15,747 bases of DNA from contig JACQSP010000121.1 in the NCBI GenBank assembly GCA_016205905.1, positions 1 through 15,747 on the forward strand, read 5' to 3'. Origin of the DNA: Candidatus Woesearchaeota archaeon. Its GTDB lineage: Archaea > Nanobdellota > Nanobdellia > Woesearchaeales > DSVV01. The position numbers and the translations under genes are program-made. Positions 1 to 6,146 of this stretch are shown here, piece by piece. Within the stretch, counting starts at the first letter, position 1. Every line of letters starts with the position of its first letter. The notes beneath the pieces are model-generated. The model had not been told where the DNA came from and made no database searches. It saw only the letters and a list, made by a program, of their open reading frames with translations.

Positions 1-1
1 A

Positions 2-39
2 CAAATGGAATTAGTTTGTTCGAAAACTAATTCCATTTG
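2..39. repeat. 16-bp perfect hairpin upstream of the radical SAM gene
   Basis: Positions 2-17 are exactly complementary to 24-39, leaving a 6-base loop. It has no poly-T tail on the + strand and is not built of heptads, so it differs from the heptad hairpins elsewhere. It lies directly in front of the TATA box at 41-47. It could be the end of an upstream transcript or an operator. Role unknown. Confidence 0.75.
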
Positions 40-40
40 G

Positions 41-47
41 TATATAA
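41..47 (+). promoter_or_regulatory. Candidate archaeal TATA box for the radical SAM gene
   Basis: The sequence tatataa is centred 36 bp before the ATG at 80. A start about 26 bp downstream would give a leader of roughly 10 bases containing the GGTGA ribosome binding site at 71-75. Inference from spacing only. Confidence 0.5.
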
Positions 48-79
48 CATGGTAAAGTGATAATAACTATGGTGAGCTT

Positions 80-1465
80 ATGAAAATTGTTTTAGTAAGA
101 TATCACGATAATGATAATGTTAACACAAGACTACCTGAAGCATTAAACAAAGTCCAAGGCGTTTATCCACCATTAGGTATTTCTTATATTGCCGCTATTC
201 TTAAACAGAAAGGTTATGATGTGCAAATAATAGATACGCAAGCATTGAATATTACAAATAGAGAATTTGAGTCTATGATTAGAAGTATTAAGCCTGATGT
301 TGTTGGTATTACTGCAATGACACCGACAATAAGGGGTGCAATGAAAGCAGCAATGATTTGTAAGTCACATGGTGCAATAGTTGTAATGGGCGGACCACAT
401 ATAGCCACGCTTCCTAATGAAACAATGGCTTCGTCGTTCATAGATTATGGCTTAATTGGTGAAGGAGATTATTCATTCTTAGCACTTATCCAATATATTG
501 AAGGGAAGATTGTATCACTGAAAAATGTTGAAGGGATTATTTATAAGCATAACAAAAAAGTAATTATAAACAAAGCTGCATTAGTTGAAAATCTAGATGA
601 ATTACCGTTTCCTGCAAGAGAATTATTGCCAAATGATAGATATGATTGTATTATTACAGAAAAACCATTCACAACTATGATTTCAAGCAGGGGCTGCCCA
701 TATAGATGTGGATTTTGTTTTAAAACACCAAGCGATAATAAAAACAGAACAAGAAACCCAAAAAATATAGTAGATGAGATGGAATATTGCATAGACAAAT
801 TTAAAGTAAAGGAGATAATGTTTTATGATGATACATTAACATTGAATAGAGAAGTAATTGTAAAAGTTTGCGAAGAAATAATTTCCAGAAAATTAGACAT
901 AAATTGGGAAGCACCTACAAGAGTAAATCATATTGATTTGGAGTTATTAAAGCTTATGAAAAAAGCGGGATGTATAAGATTAAGGTATGGTGTTGAATCT
1001 GGTGACCAATCAATACTTAATCTTATGAGAAAAGGCACAACAATTGATCAGATAAGAAAAGTATTCAAATGGAGCCACGAAGTAGGTATAGAAACTTTCG
1101 CTTACTTTATAATAGGGTATTACTCAGAGACACCACAAACAATGCAGAATACTATTAATTTTGCAAAAGAAATTAATCCGGACTGGGCAATGTTCACTGT
1201 TGCGACACCTTTGCCAAAGACACATTTGCATGAATTGGCGCTTAAAGATAATTTAATACCACAAAATTATTGGGAAGAATTTACAGAACTAAAAAGAAAT
1301 GATAGGCTTCCATACCTTGTTCCTGATGCAGATAAGTGGGTGAAAAAAGCATACCGCTCATTTTATTTCAGGCCTTCTTTTGTGATTAAAAAAATAAGAA
1401 AACTTAATTCATGGGATACACTAAAGAAGTATATTGACGGTGCAAGAGGAATAATAGAGTTATAA
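80..1465 (+). CDS. B12-binding-domain radical SAM protein
   Basis: A 461-residue protein with the two-domain layout of cobalamin-binding radical SAM enzymes of the BchE/methyltransferase type. Residues about 25-145 form a Rossmann-like B12-binding region, with YPPLGISYIAAIL at 29-41, MGGPH at 103-107 and GEGD at 127-130. The histidine motif of base-off B12 enzymes (DxHxxG) is not evident, so cobalamin may be bound without a histidine ligand or not at all. The radical SAM [4Fe-4S] cluster motif CPYRCGFC has Cys206, Cys210 and Cys213, followed by a TIM-barrel region to about 400. The C-terminal SFYFRPSFVIKKI segment is typical of this family. The ATG is preceded by GGTGA at 71-75. The HAD gene follows after 20 bp, suggesting co-transcription. 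The substrate cannot be read from the sequence; methylation or rearrangement of a lipid, cofactor or natural product are all possible. Confidence 0.88.
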   Translation: MKIVLVRYHDNDNVNTRLPEALNKVQGVYPPLGISYIAAILKQKGYDVQIIDTQALNITNREFESMIRSIKPDVVGITAMTPTIRGAMKAAMICKSHGAIVVMGGPHIATLPNETMASSFIDYGLIGEGDYSFLALIQYIEGKIVSLKNVEGIIYKHNKKVIINKAALVENLDELPFPARELLPNDRYDCIITEKPFTTMISSRGCPYRCGFCFKTPSDNKNRTRNPKNIVDEMEYCIDKFKVKEIMFYDDTLTLNREVIVKVCEEIISRKLDINWEAPTRVNHIDLELLKLMKKAGCIRLRYGVESGDQSILNLMRKGTTIDQIRKVFKWSHEVGIETFAYFIIGYYSETPQTMQNTINFAKEINPDWAMFTVATPLPKTHLHELALKDNLIPQNYWEEFTELKRNDRLPYLVPDADKWVKKAYRSFYFRPSFVIKKIRKLNSWDTLKKYIDGARGIIEL

Positions 1466-1485
1466 AAGATAGATTAAAATATAAA

Positions 1486-2184
1486 ATGGTTTTCACAAAT
1501 AAATTTGAGGTTATAAGAACTTTAATGTTTTTAATTAAGAATTTAAAGTATTTTAAGTTTAAATTTTTAATTCCCTCAGAATATTTAGATAATATAAACA
1601 AGCTAGAACCTGAACTTTTAAGAAAAAAGGGAATAGATACAATTATATGGGATGTTGAGGGAACAATAACTGAATATAGAGGAAAAATAAGTGACAAAGA
1701 AAACAAATTTCTTACAAAATTTAAAGGGTTTAATAATTATATTCTGACAAATGCTCCTGAAGAAATGTGTAATGAGCTATCAAATGCTCTCCCAGAAATA
1801 CCAATAATAACAGGATATTATCATATTCTTAAAAAAAAAGTAATAATAAGAAAGATAATCAATCATAAAAAAATTTATGTTTTAGTAGAAAATAATAAAC
1901 AAATTGCAATTAAAAAGCCAATTAACAAGTTAAATATTCAAAGGATAAGAAAACCTTCAGTATTATTACTTAAAAAAGTCCTATTTATAGAGAATATAAC
2001 ACCAAAAAACAGTGTTATGATTGGCGATAATACAATTACAGACATATTCCCTGCAAACTATTTAGGTATGTTTACAATACAAATAAAACCACCAACTAAT
2101 GCAACGAGCTTTCCTTTAACATTAAGGATGTTAAGACATTGTGAGTATATCTTAGTATGGATATTTAAGTTGATAAAGAAATAA
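1486..2184 (+). CDS. HAD-superfamily phosphatase-like protein with DxE in motif I
   Basis: A 232-residue protein with recognisable HAD motifs. Motif I is WDVEGT (nucleophile Asp56), motif II is TN at 88-89, a candidate motif III lysine is Lys156 in RKPSVLLLKK, and motif IV is GDNTITD (Asp181, Asp186). The small size without a large cap, and the order of motifs, resemble the YqeG/Gep4 (HAD-IIIA) group, some of which dephosphorylate phosphatidylglycerophosphate. The oddity is Glu58 where most HAD phosphatases have the second Asp as general acid-base. The protein is Lys/Ile-rich with an amphipathic C-terminal tail (YILVWIFKLIKK), which could touch membrane. No convincing ribosome binding site precedes the ATG. 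The 20-bp gap to the radical SAM gene suggests an operon. Substrate unknown. Confidence 0.75.
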   Translation: MVFTNKFEVIRTLMFLIKNLKYFKFKFLIPSEYLDNINKLEPELLRKKGIDTIIWDVEGTITEYRGKISDKENKFLTKFKGFNNYILTNAPEEMCNELSNALPEIPIITGYYHILKKKVIIRKIINHKKIYVLVENNKQIAIKKPINKLNIQRIRKPSVLLLKKVLFIENITPKNSVMIGDNTITDIFPANYLGMFTIQIKPPTNATSFPLTLRMLRHCEYILVWIFKLIKK

Positions 2185-2212
2185 AAAGAGCTACCTTTCT
2201 AAACTTCTCAAA

Positions 2213-2249
2213 CAAAAATAATCATAAAAAAAGTTAAAAAATAAAAAAA
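2213..2249 (-). terminator. Oligo-T terminator of the Cys-rich protein gene
   Basis: Read on the minus strand, the 37 bases after the stop codon contain several runs of 5-7 T, the usual form of an archaeal terminator. No hairpin is needed or visible. The region lies between convergent genes and holds nothing else I can support. Confidence 0.55.
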
Positions 2250-3248
2250 TTAAGTTGTTTTAGGTCCTGCGCAGTTACCATCTGGATTGTAGCATGTTGC
2301 GCCTTCTGGGCAGGTTGGGAAAAATTCAGAAATTAGTTTCCACTGACCACCCCATGAAAAAGTTTCACAAATAGCTTTATAATAATTGTAATTCCCACCC
2401 ATTCCATTATTAGTACAAGTATATGTAATGTCACCACTTTTACAATCAACAGTACCACAGTATGGAGCCCCAACGCTATTTATTTTACAAGTTTTTGGTG
2501 CCCAACCACTTGCTTGTTTTAAGCAATCTATATAATTATCCTTTAATTCACCAGTACAAGAATTTTTTGTTTGATTATATAAAACATTGCCTTGGCATAT
2601 TGCAGTATTTGGAACTAATTCATCCTTACAGCAACCAACATTGTTACATAAAGCATCATTATTATATCCACAAAAACTCGTATTTTTCAAAGAAGTAGTA
2701 CAATCACCATTTTGATATTCTTGTTGATAGTAAATAGAATTCCACATTGAATCTTTCCAACATTTACCCGTTTCAGTTAGGAGACCTGGTGTGCATGTTG
2801 GTTTCGCATCTATATCAACACAAGCACCATCTTTACATTGATAAACTTTTCCTTGGCTGTTTAAAGCTGCACAATTTTTTTTTAAATATGATGAAGTGCC
2901 TGAATATAGACAAATTGCTTCATATAAATAAGTAATACCTGACTTTTCAGTAACACATTTGTCTGGCTTAATACCTTTGTTGTTAGTTACAGTAGATGGA
3001 TTAAGAAACTGGCTAATTGTCACAGCAGATGAACTTGCATCTGGGTCAGTGCACCCAGCGATAGAGTACGCTTGTCCAGCCAAACCAACACTTTCGCTTG
3101 CTTCTCCTTCATCACTTGTTAGAACATCTTCGCTTGTTGTACCGCCAAACCCATCATAATTCGTCGTCATCACAACAATACCAACAACTGCAACTATCGC
3201 AACAATTGCAATCAAATACAAAGAATAGGTTTTTACGTCTTTTTCCAA
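2250..3248 (-). CDS. Membrane-anchored Cys-rich secreted protein (paralogue of 13052-13495)
   Basis: About 332 residues. The N-terminus EKDVKTYSLYLI is followed by one strongly hydrophobic segment to about residue 28, reading as a signal anchor or pilin-like leader. The rest is an extracytoplasmic, Thr/Ser/Asn-rich region with about 25 cysteines, many in CxxxxC-type pairs, which suggests a disulfide-stabilised fold. The last 65 residues (CKSGDITYTC ... CPEGATCY) match the C-terminus of the gene at 13052-13495. The start is taken as TTG at 3248 rather than GTG at 3257. The GTG sits inside the GGTGAT ribosome binding site, and from the TTG the protein starts MEKDVKTYSLY, aligning without gaps to MANDVKKYSLY of the paralogue. 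The distance from the CATTTATATA promoter box to the start is also the same, 75 bases, in both genes. A canonical class III (archaellin/pilin) cleavage site with Gly/Ala is not obvious. Function unknown; a cell-surface role is inferred. Confidence 0.8.
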   Translation of the reverse strand: MEKDVKTYSLYLIAIVAIVAVVGIVVMTTNYDGFGGTTSEDVLTSDEGEASESVGLAGQAYSIAGCTDPDASSSAVTISQFLNPSTVTNNKGIKPDKCVTEKSGITYLYEAICLYSGTSSYLKKNCAALNSQGKVYQCKDGACVDIDAKPTCTPGLLTETGKCWKDSMWNSIYYQQEYQNGDCTTSLKNTSFCGYNNDALCNNVGCCKDELVPNTAICQGNVLYNQTKNSCTGELKDNYIDCLKQASGWAPKTCKINSVGAPYCGTVDCKSGDITYTCTNNGMGGNYNYYKAICETFSWGGQWKLISEFFPTCPEGATCYNPDGNCAGPKTT

Positions 3249-3310
3249 ATTAATCACCTTTTTTTAATTTTTAATTAAAATTATCTATTTTTTATAAGTT
3301 CTGGAGAAAC

Positions 3311-3323
3311 TAATATATAAATG
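3311..3323 (-). promoter_or_regulatory. TATA box of the Cys-rich protein gene
   Basis: On the minus strand this reads catttatatatta, almost identical to catttatatataac before the paralogue, and exactly the same 75 bases from the start codon. This predicts a leader of roughly 40 bases with GGTGAT just before the TTG. Confidence 0.75.
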
Positions 3324-3377
3324 TTTTTTTTTAAAGTTTTTTTTGAGTAATTCTCTCTGTTAAAAAGTTAAGTTTTG

Positions 3378-3595
3378 GCTTCATCCAAAAATTCAACTCA
3401 TTTGCATTTCTATGCAAAAAACAACAATAATGGCTGGATGAGACATACCACGTTCCTATGCCTGAACGAAGTGAAGGCTAGGGTTGTGGTATGGCGAATA
3501 GGATTTTTCTTTAGAAAAATCCGTCCATGCCATTATTATTGTTGTTTTTTGCTCATGCATTTATTAAGAAGATATAAACAATTTTTGGATGAAGC
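3378..3595. other. Large branched inverted-repeat structure (candidate structured RNA or cruciform element)
   Basis: Four nested or adjacent stems can be drawn by hand. P1 pairs 3378-3393 with 3580-3595 (16 bp, perfect). P2 pairs 3414-3434 with 3529-3552 (21 bp, one 3-base bulge), extended by 3435-3438 with 3524-3527. P3 pairs 3444-3451 with 3486-3493 (8 bp) and continues as 3455-3463 with 3475-3482 (one bulged base) to an 11-base loop. P4 pairs 3501-3509 with 3514-3522 (9 bp, loop TTTA). P3 and P4 sit side by side on P2, giving a three-way junction. It fills the space between the promoters of two divergent genes. It contains no gene I can support and no transposase. It could be a non-coding RNA or a non-autonomous palindromic mobile element; the sequence does not decide. 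Confidence 0.65.
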
Positions 3596-3597
3596 GT

Positions 3598-3623
3598 CAG
3601 GTTTCGTAATCTTTATAAACCTG
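3598..3623 (+). promoter_or_regulatory. TATA box inside a 7-bp inverted repeat, promoter of the RimK-associated protease
   Basis: The TATA element tttataaa lies at 3612-3619, centred 28 bp before the ATG at 3644, so the transcript is probably leaderless; no ribosome binding site precedes that ATG. The TATA box overlaps the right half of an inverted repeat, caggttt (3598-3604) with aaacctg (3617-3623), which could be a repressor operator. The operator role is inference. Confidence 0.55.
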
Positions 3624-3643
3624 TCAAGAATAGTTTCCAGCTA

Positions 3644-3994
3644 ATGCAATCAAATAAAACATATATTGGATTATACGAGAAAGTAACATTAATGGGCAAC
3701 AATACACAAAACAAAGAAGTTATTGCTAAAATAGACACAGGCGCAACAAGGAGCTCTATTGATGTCAAACTTGCAGCAGGCTTGAAATTAGGCCCTGTAT
3801 TGACATCAAGAATGATTAAAAGCGCACAAGGCTCGACATTAAGGCCGATTGTTGAAGGCGAAATTATTATCGCTGGAAAACGATTAAAGGTTCATTTTAC
3901 AATTGCCAACAGATCAAAAATGAAATTTCCTTTGTTGATTGGCCAGGATGTTTTAAAAGGGTGTGAATTTTTGATTGACCCTAGTAAAGTTTAA
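3644..3994 (+). CDS. RimK-associated retropepsin-like aspartic protease
   Basis: A 116-residue single-domain protein of the family often labelled 'ATP-dependent zinc protease' next to RimK genes. The catalytic aspartyl protease motif is Asp31-Thr32-Gly33-Ala34 (KIDTGATRSS). The second family signature is FPLLIGQDVL at 95-104. Length fits a single retropepsin-like domain that would act as a homodimer; there is no signal peptide, so it is cytoplasmic. In bacterial rim operons the homologous protease (RimB) is proposed to trim the glutamate residues added by RimK. The RimK-type ligase lies immediately downstream on the same strand, separated by a heptad hairpin, which supports the same pairing here. 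The ATG is chosen because the TATA spacing predicts a leaderless mRNA. Confidence 0.85.
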   Translation: MQSNKTYIGLYEKVTLMGNNTQNKEVIAKIDTGATRSSIDVKLAAGLKLGPVLTSRMIKSAQGSTLRPIVEGEIIIAGKRLKVHFTIANRSKMKFPLLIGQDVLKGCEFLIDPSKV

Positions 3995-4000
3995 AACTAA

Positions 4001-4091
4001 AACGAGTTTAAGGTAGGAGGTAAGAAGTAAAAGGTCACTACTACGTCGTCCTTCATACCTTTTACTTCCTACCTTTTACATCAAACTCGTT
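4001..4091. repeat. Heptad-repeat hairpin 1 (GAGGTAA family)
   Basis: The outer stem aacgagttt (4001-4009) pairs exactly with aaactcgtt (4083-4091). Inside it, 4010-4035 reads aaggtag, gaggtaa, gaagtaa, aaggt, and 4057-4075 is complementary to aaggtag, gaagtaa, aaggt. The left arm therefore carries exactly one extra 7-base unit. The loop is about 21 bases (4036-4056). It lies between the protease and RimK genes on the same strand. It lacks the GGCGCAGCCAC ends seen in other copies. Confidence 0.85.
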
Positions 4092-4092
4092 A

Positions 4093-4119
4093 CCTTACAA
4101 GCCTTACGAACCTTACAAA
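4093..4119. repeat. Three tandem 9-base repeats (CCTTACAAG type)
   Basis: Units ccttacaag, ccttacgaa and ccttacaaa follow directly on hairpin 1. The same 9-base family recurs in the arms of hairpin 3 (6110-6136), where it is base-paired. Here no paired partner is seen apart from a short aaggta match at 4125-4130. Confidence 0.75.
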
Positions 4120-4138
4120 TAATTAAGGTATGATAAAA

Positions 4139-5221
4139 ATGAAAGCCGCAGTCATAAGTTTAGGAAGTGTAAGTTCGCAATGGACTATTGAAGCTATGAA
4201 AACCTATTTTAAGGTTGTTGATGCCATTGATATCAGAGGTTTAGAAGTAAAACTTGGGAAAAAAGAAATAGAAATTTTATATAATAATAAGCCATTAGGA
4301 GAATATGATTGTATTTATGCAAAAGGCTCGTTTAGGTATGCGCAAATATTAAGAGTTTTGACAACTGCATATTCTCATAAATGTTATCTTCCATTAAGAG
4401 CAGAGACATTTACTTTAGGCCATAACAAGCTTCTGACACAGTTAAAATTGCAGGAAGCTGGAATTCCTATGCCAAAAACTTATCTTACATCAACAACTAT
4501 CTCAGCAAAAAATCTGTTAGAAAGTCTTACTTATCCTATTATTATGAAATTTCCTGAAGGCTCGCATGGTAAAGGAGTAATGTATGCTGATAGTTTTGCC
4601 AGCGCAAACTCAATCCTTGATGCATTAACAACCCTTAACCAGCCGTTTATTATCCAAGAATATATTGAAACAAACGGAACAGACATACGCGCATTTGTTG
4701 TCGGCAGCAAGGTTGTTGCGTCAATGAAAAGAAAAGCTGCAAAAGAAGAAAAAAGGTCAAATATTCATGCAGGGGGCTCAGGAGAAACAATTGAATTAGA
4801 CAGCCAAACAAAAAAAATTGCGATAAAAACAGCGAAATCATTAGGATGTGATATTTGCGGCGTGGATATTCTTGAAAGCGGCTTAGGGCCTTTGGTTATA
4901 GAAGTTAATTTGAGCCCAGGGTTGCAAGGGATTACTAAATCAACAAAAATTAATATTGCTGACAAGATTGCAAAGTTTTTGTTTGAGAAAGCATCTGAAT
5001 TCAAAAATGATAGGGAAGGAAAAGTTAAAACATCTGAAATATTGAACGAATGCGGGATTGACAGAGAAGAGCATAATGGCAAAGAAATCATAGCTAACTT
5101 GTCTTTGAGAGGAAAAAAGATAGTTCTGCCAGAGATTGTTACAGATATTAGTGATTTTGATGAAAATCAAGAAGTAACTATTTCTGCTAGTAAAGGCAAG
5201 GTTGTTATTAAGAAATTCTAG
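4139..5221 (+). CDS. rimK: RimK-type ATP-grasp amino-acid ligase
   Basis: About 360 residues. The N-terminal pre-ATP-grasp domain (MKAAVISLGSVSSQWTI) is followed by an ATP-grasp domain over about 93-285. It shows the nucleotide lysine in PIIMK (Lys137), a Gly-rich loop EGSHGKGV at 140-147, the hinge QEYIE at 173-177, the RimK signature KRSNIHAGGSGE, and metal ligands Asp243, Glu255 and Asn257 (IEVNLSPG). Family members ligate glutamate, or another amino acid, to a carboxyl group on a ribosomal protein or cofactor such as F420 or tetrahydromethanopterin; the acceptor here cannot be read. Residues about 295-360 form an extra beta-rich C-terminal domain. The start at 4139 is preferred over the in-frame ATG at 4130 because AAGGT (4125-4129) abuts the latter but is well spaced from the former. 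The upstream protease suggests a reversible tagging module. Confidence 0.85.
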   Translation: MKAAVISLGSVSSQWTIEAMKTYFKVVDAIDIRGLEVKLGKKEIEILYNNKPLGEYDCIYAKGSFRYAQILRVLTTAYSHKCYLPLRAETFTLGHNKLLTQLKLQEAGIPMPKTYLTSTTISAKNLLESLTYPIIMKFPEGSHGKGVMYADSFASANSILDALTTLNQPFIIQEYIETNGTDIRAFVVGSKVVASMKRKAAKEEKRSNIHAGGSGETIELDSQTKKIAIKTAKSLGCDICGVDILESGLGPLVIEVNLSPGLQGITKSTKINIADKIAKFLFEKASEFKNDREGKVKTSEILNECGIDREEHNGKEIIANLSLRGKKIVLPEIVTDISDFDENQEVTISASKGKVVIKKF

Positions 5222-5278
5222 GAAAAGTAATTTACTATCTTGTTTTCAATACGTTTTTATCGCTCATAACACGTTTTA

Positions 5279-5420
5279 GGGCGCAGCCACCCGTCTCATG
5301 AAAAATTAAAAAAAGTGCTGGGTGCTAGTGGCTAGGTGCTAGTTAGAATAATTATCGATACCAGTACCTAGCACCCAGAACCTAGCACCTAGTTTTCATA
5401 ATGAACGTTTGGCTTCGCCC
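5279..5420. repeat. Heptad-repeat hairpin 2 (GTGCTAG family) with conserved ends
   Basis: The left end gggcgcagcca (5279-5289) pairs with the right end tggcttcgccc (5410-5420) with one C/T mismatch. Next, gtctcatgaaaa pairs loosely with ttttcataatgaac. The left arm 5315-5342 is gtgctgg, gtgctag, tggctag, gtgctag. The right arm 5361-5393, read as its complement, is gtgctag, gttctgg, gtgctag, gtactgg. The loop 5343-5360 is AT-rich. It sits between the end of rimK and the promoter of the first receiver gene. Confidence 0.85.
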
Positions 5421-5586
5421 ATGAACGAAAAAAACAATCACGAACAATTTTATATAAAATATAAGCATAAGACTTATATAGTTGTTAATCATTTATGATA
5501 ATCAATAGTGTTTAGCATTGTGTTGTTCCTTTCCTTTCACTATGCAAATACTATGATAGCAATTCTATCTTAAAGGAGGGATATGT
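5421..5586 (+). promoter_or_regulatory. Promoter and leader of the first receiver gene
   Basis: The TATA-like tttatataaaa lies at 5449-5459, with a second weaker ttatata at 5474-5480. The predicted leader is long for this window, about 80-110 bases. It ends in a strong ribosome binding site, aaggaggg (5573-5580), 6 bases before the ATG at 5587. A weak hairpin, gatag (5555-5559) with ctatc (5565-5569), lies just before the ribosome binding site. I recognise no known riboswitch. Confidence 0.5.
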
Positions 5587-5970
5587 ATGGAAGAGCAACT
5601 AAAGAATGTGCTCATTGTTGATGATGAGCCACATATTGTGAATTTGATTAAGCTTAGCTTAAACAAAGACAAGTATAGTGTGATTGGCGCTTATTCTGCG
5701 AGAGAAGCATTAATGCACATTAATAAGACAACACCTGATATTGTTGTTTTAGACTTGATGATGCCTGGTGTAAATGGGTATGAATTATGCAAAGCCCTAA
5801 GAGAAAACCCTAAAACACAGAATATACCTATTTTAATATTAAGCGCAAAAAGCCAGATGAATGACAAACTGCATGCAATTGATGTTGGAGCAGATGATTA
5901 CATGACGAAACCATTTGACCCAATGGAACTGATTAAAAGAATCAAGCTGAATCTAAACATGGCGCAATAA
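5587..5970 (+). CDS. Stand-alone response regulator receiver protein
   Basis: 127 residues, a complete CheY-like receiver and nothing else. The acidic pocket is Asp12-Asp13 (VDDE), the phosphoacceptor is Asp56 in VVLDLMMPG, the switch residue is Ser86 and the conserved lysine is Lys108 (TKPF). It has no output domain, so it must act through protein contacts or a phosphorelay. Its N-terminal 40 residues are very close to the receiver of the next gene (both carry VDDEPH.VNLIKLSLN), pointing to a duplication within the cluster. The start is set by AAGGAGGG at 5573-5580. Partners are probably the kinases at 7415 and/or 9734. Confidence 0.9.
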   Translation: MEEQLKNVLIVDDEPHIVNLIKLSLNKDKYSVIGAYSAREALMHINKTTPDIVVLDLMMPGVNGYELCKALRENPKTQNIPILILSAKSQMNDKLHAIDVGADDYMTKPFDPMELIKRIKLNLNMAQ

Positions 5971-5974
5971 AAAA

Positions 5975-6136
5975 GGTTTGTAAGGCTTGTAGCTTGTGGG
6001 GATTGTAATAACTGGTTAAAAGTTAGAGGTAGGAGGTAAGAGGTAACGACTATGATGTTAACATCGTACCTCTTACCTCAAACTTCCTACCTCTTACTTG
6101 TTTTACAAGCCTTACCAACCCTACAAGCCTTACACA
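5975..6136. repeat. Heptad-repeat hairpin 3 (GAGGTAA family) with 9-base outer repeats
   Basis: The outer arms are 9-base repeats: tgtaaggcttgtag (5980-5993) is the exact complement of ctacaagccttaca (6121-6134). The right side carries units ccttaccaa, ccctacaag and ccttacaca (6110-6136). The inner arms are heptads: the left (about 6025-6045) reads agaggtag, gaggtaa, gaggta; the complement of the right (about 6067-6096) reads agaggtag, gaagttt, gaggtaa, gaggta, one heptad longer. The tip is a perfect 12-base palindrome, gatgttaacatc (6054-6065). It lies between two co-oriented regulator genes. Confidence 0.85.
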
Positions 6137-6146
6137 CAATTAAAGG

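Noticed and set aside
2462..3159. Three short + strand open frames opposite the Cys-rich protein gene
   Set aside because: They are shadows of the minus-strand gene, which has a promoter, ribosome binding site, signal anchor and a paralogue.
3164..3248. Classical archaellin or pilin class III signal peptide in the Cys-rich proteins
   Set aside because: The charged head and hydrophobic stretch fit, but the Gly/Ala before the cleavage site is missing, so a plain signal anchor is equally likely.
3378..3595. Insertion sequence of the IS200/IS605 type
   Set aside because: Subterminal hairpins are suggestive, but there is no transposase gene or remnant in or near it.
3375..3644. Open frame of 89 codons across the branched structure
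   Set aside because: It runs through the paired arms of the inverted repeats, has no family resemblance and no ribosome binding site, and overlaps the protease start. Its composition follows the repeat, not a protein.
5279..5420. Heptad hairpins as intrinsic bacterial-type terminators
   Set aside because: They are not followed by a consistent poly-T run, occur in front of as well as behind genes, and are larger and more repetitive than terminators. A role at transcript ends is still possible.
5460..5586. Riboswitch in the leader of the first receiver gene
   Set aside because: The leader is long enough but I see only a 5-bp hairpin and no conserved riboswitch core.
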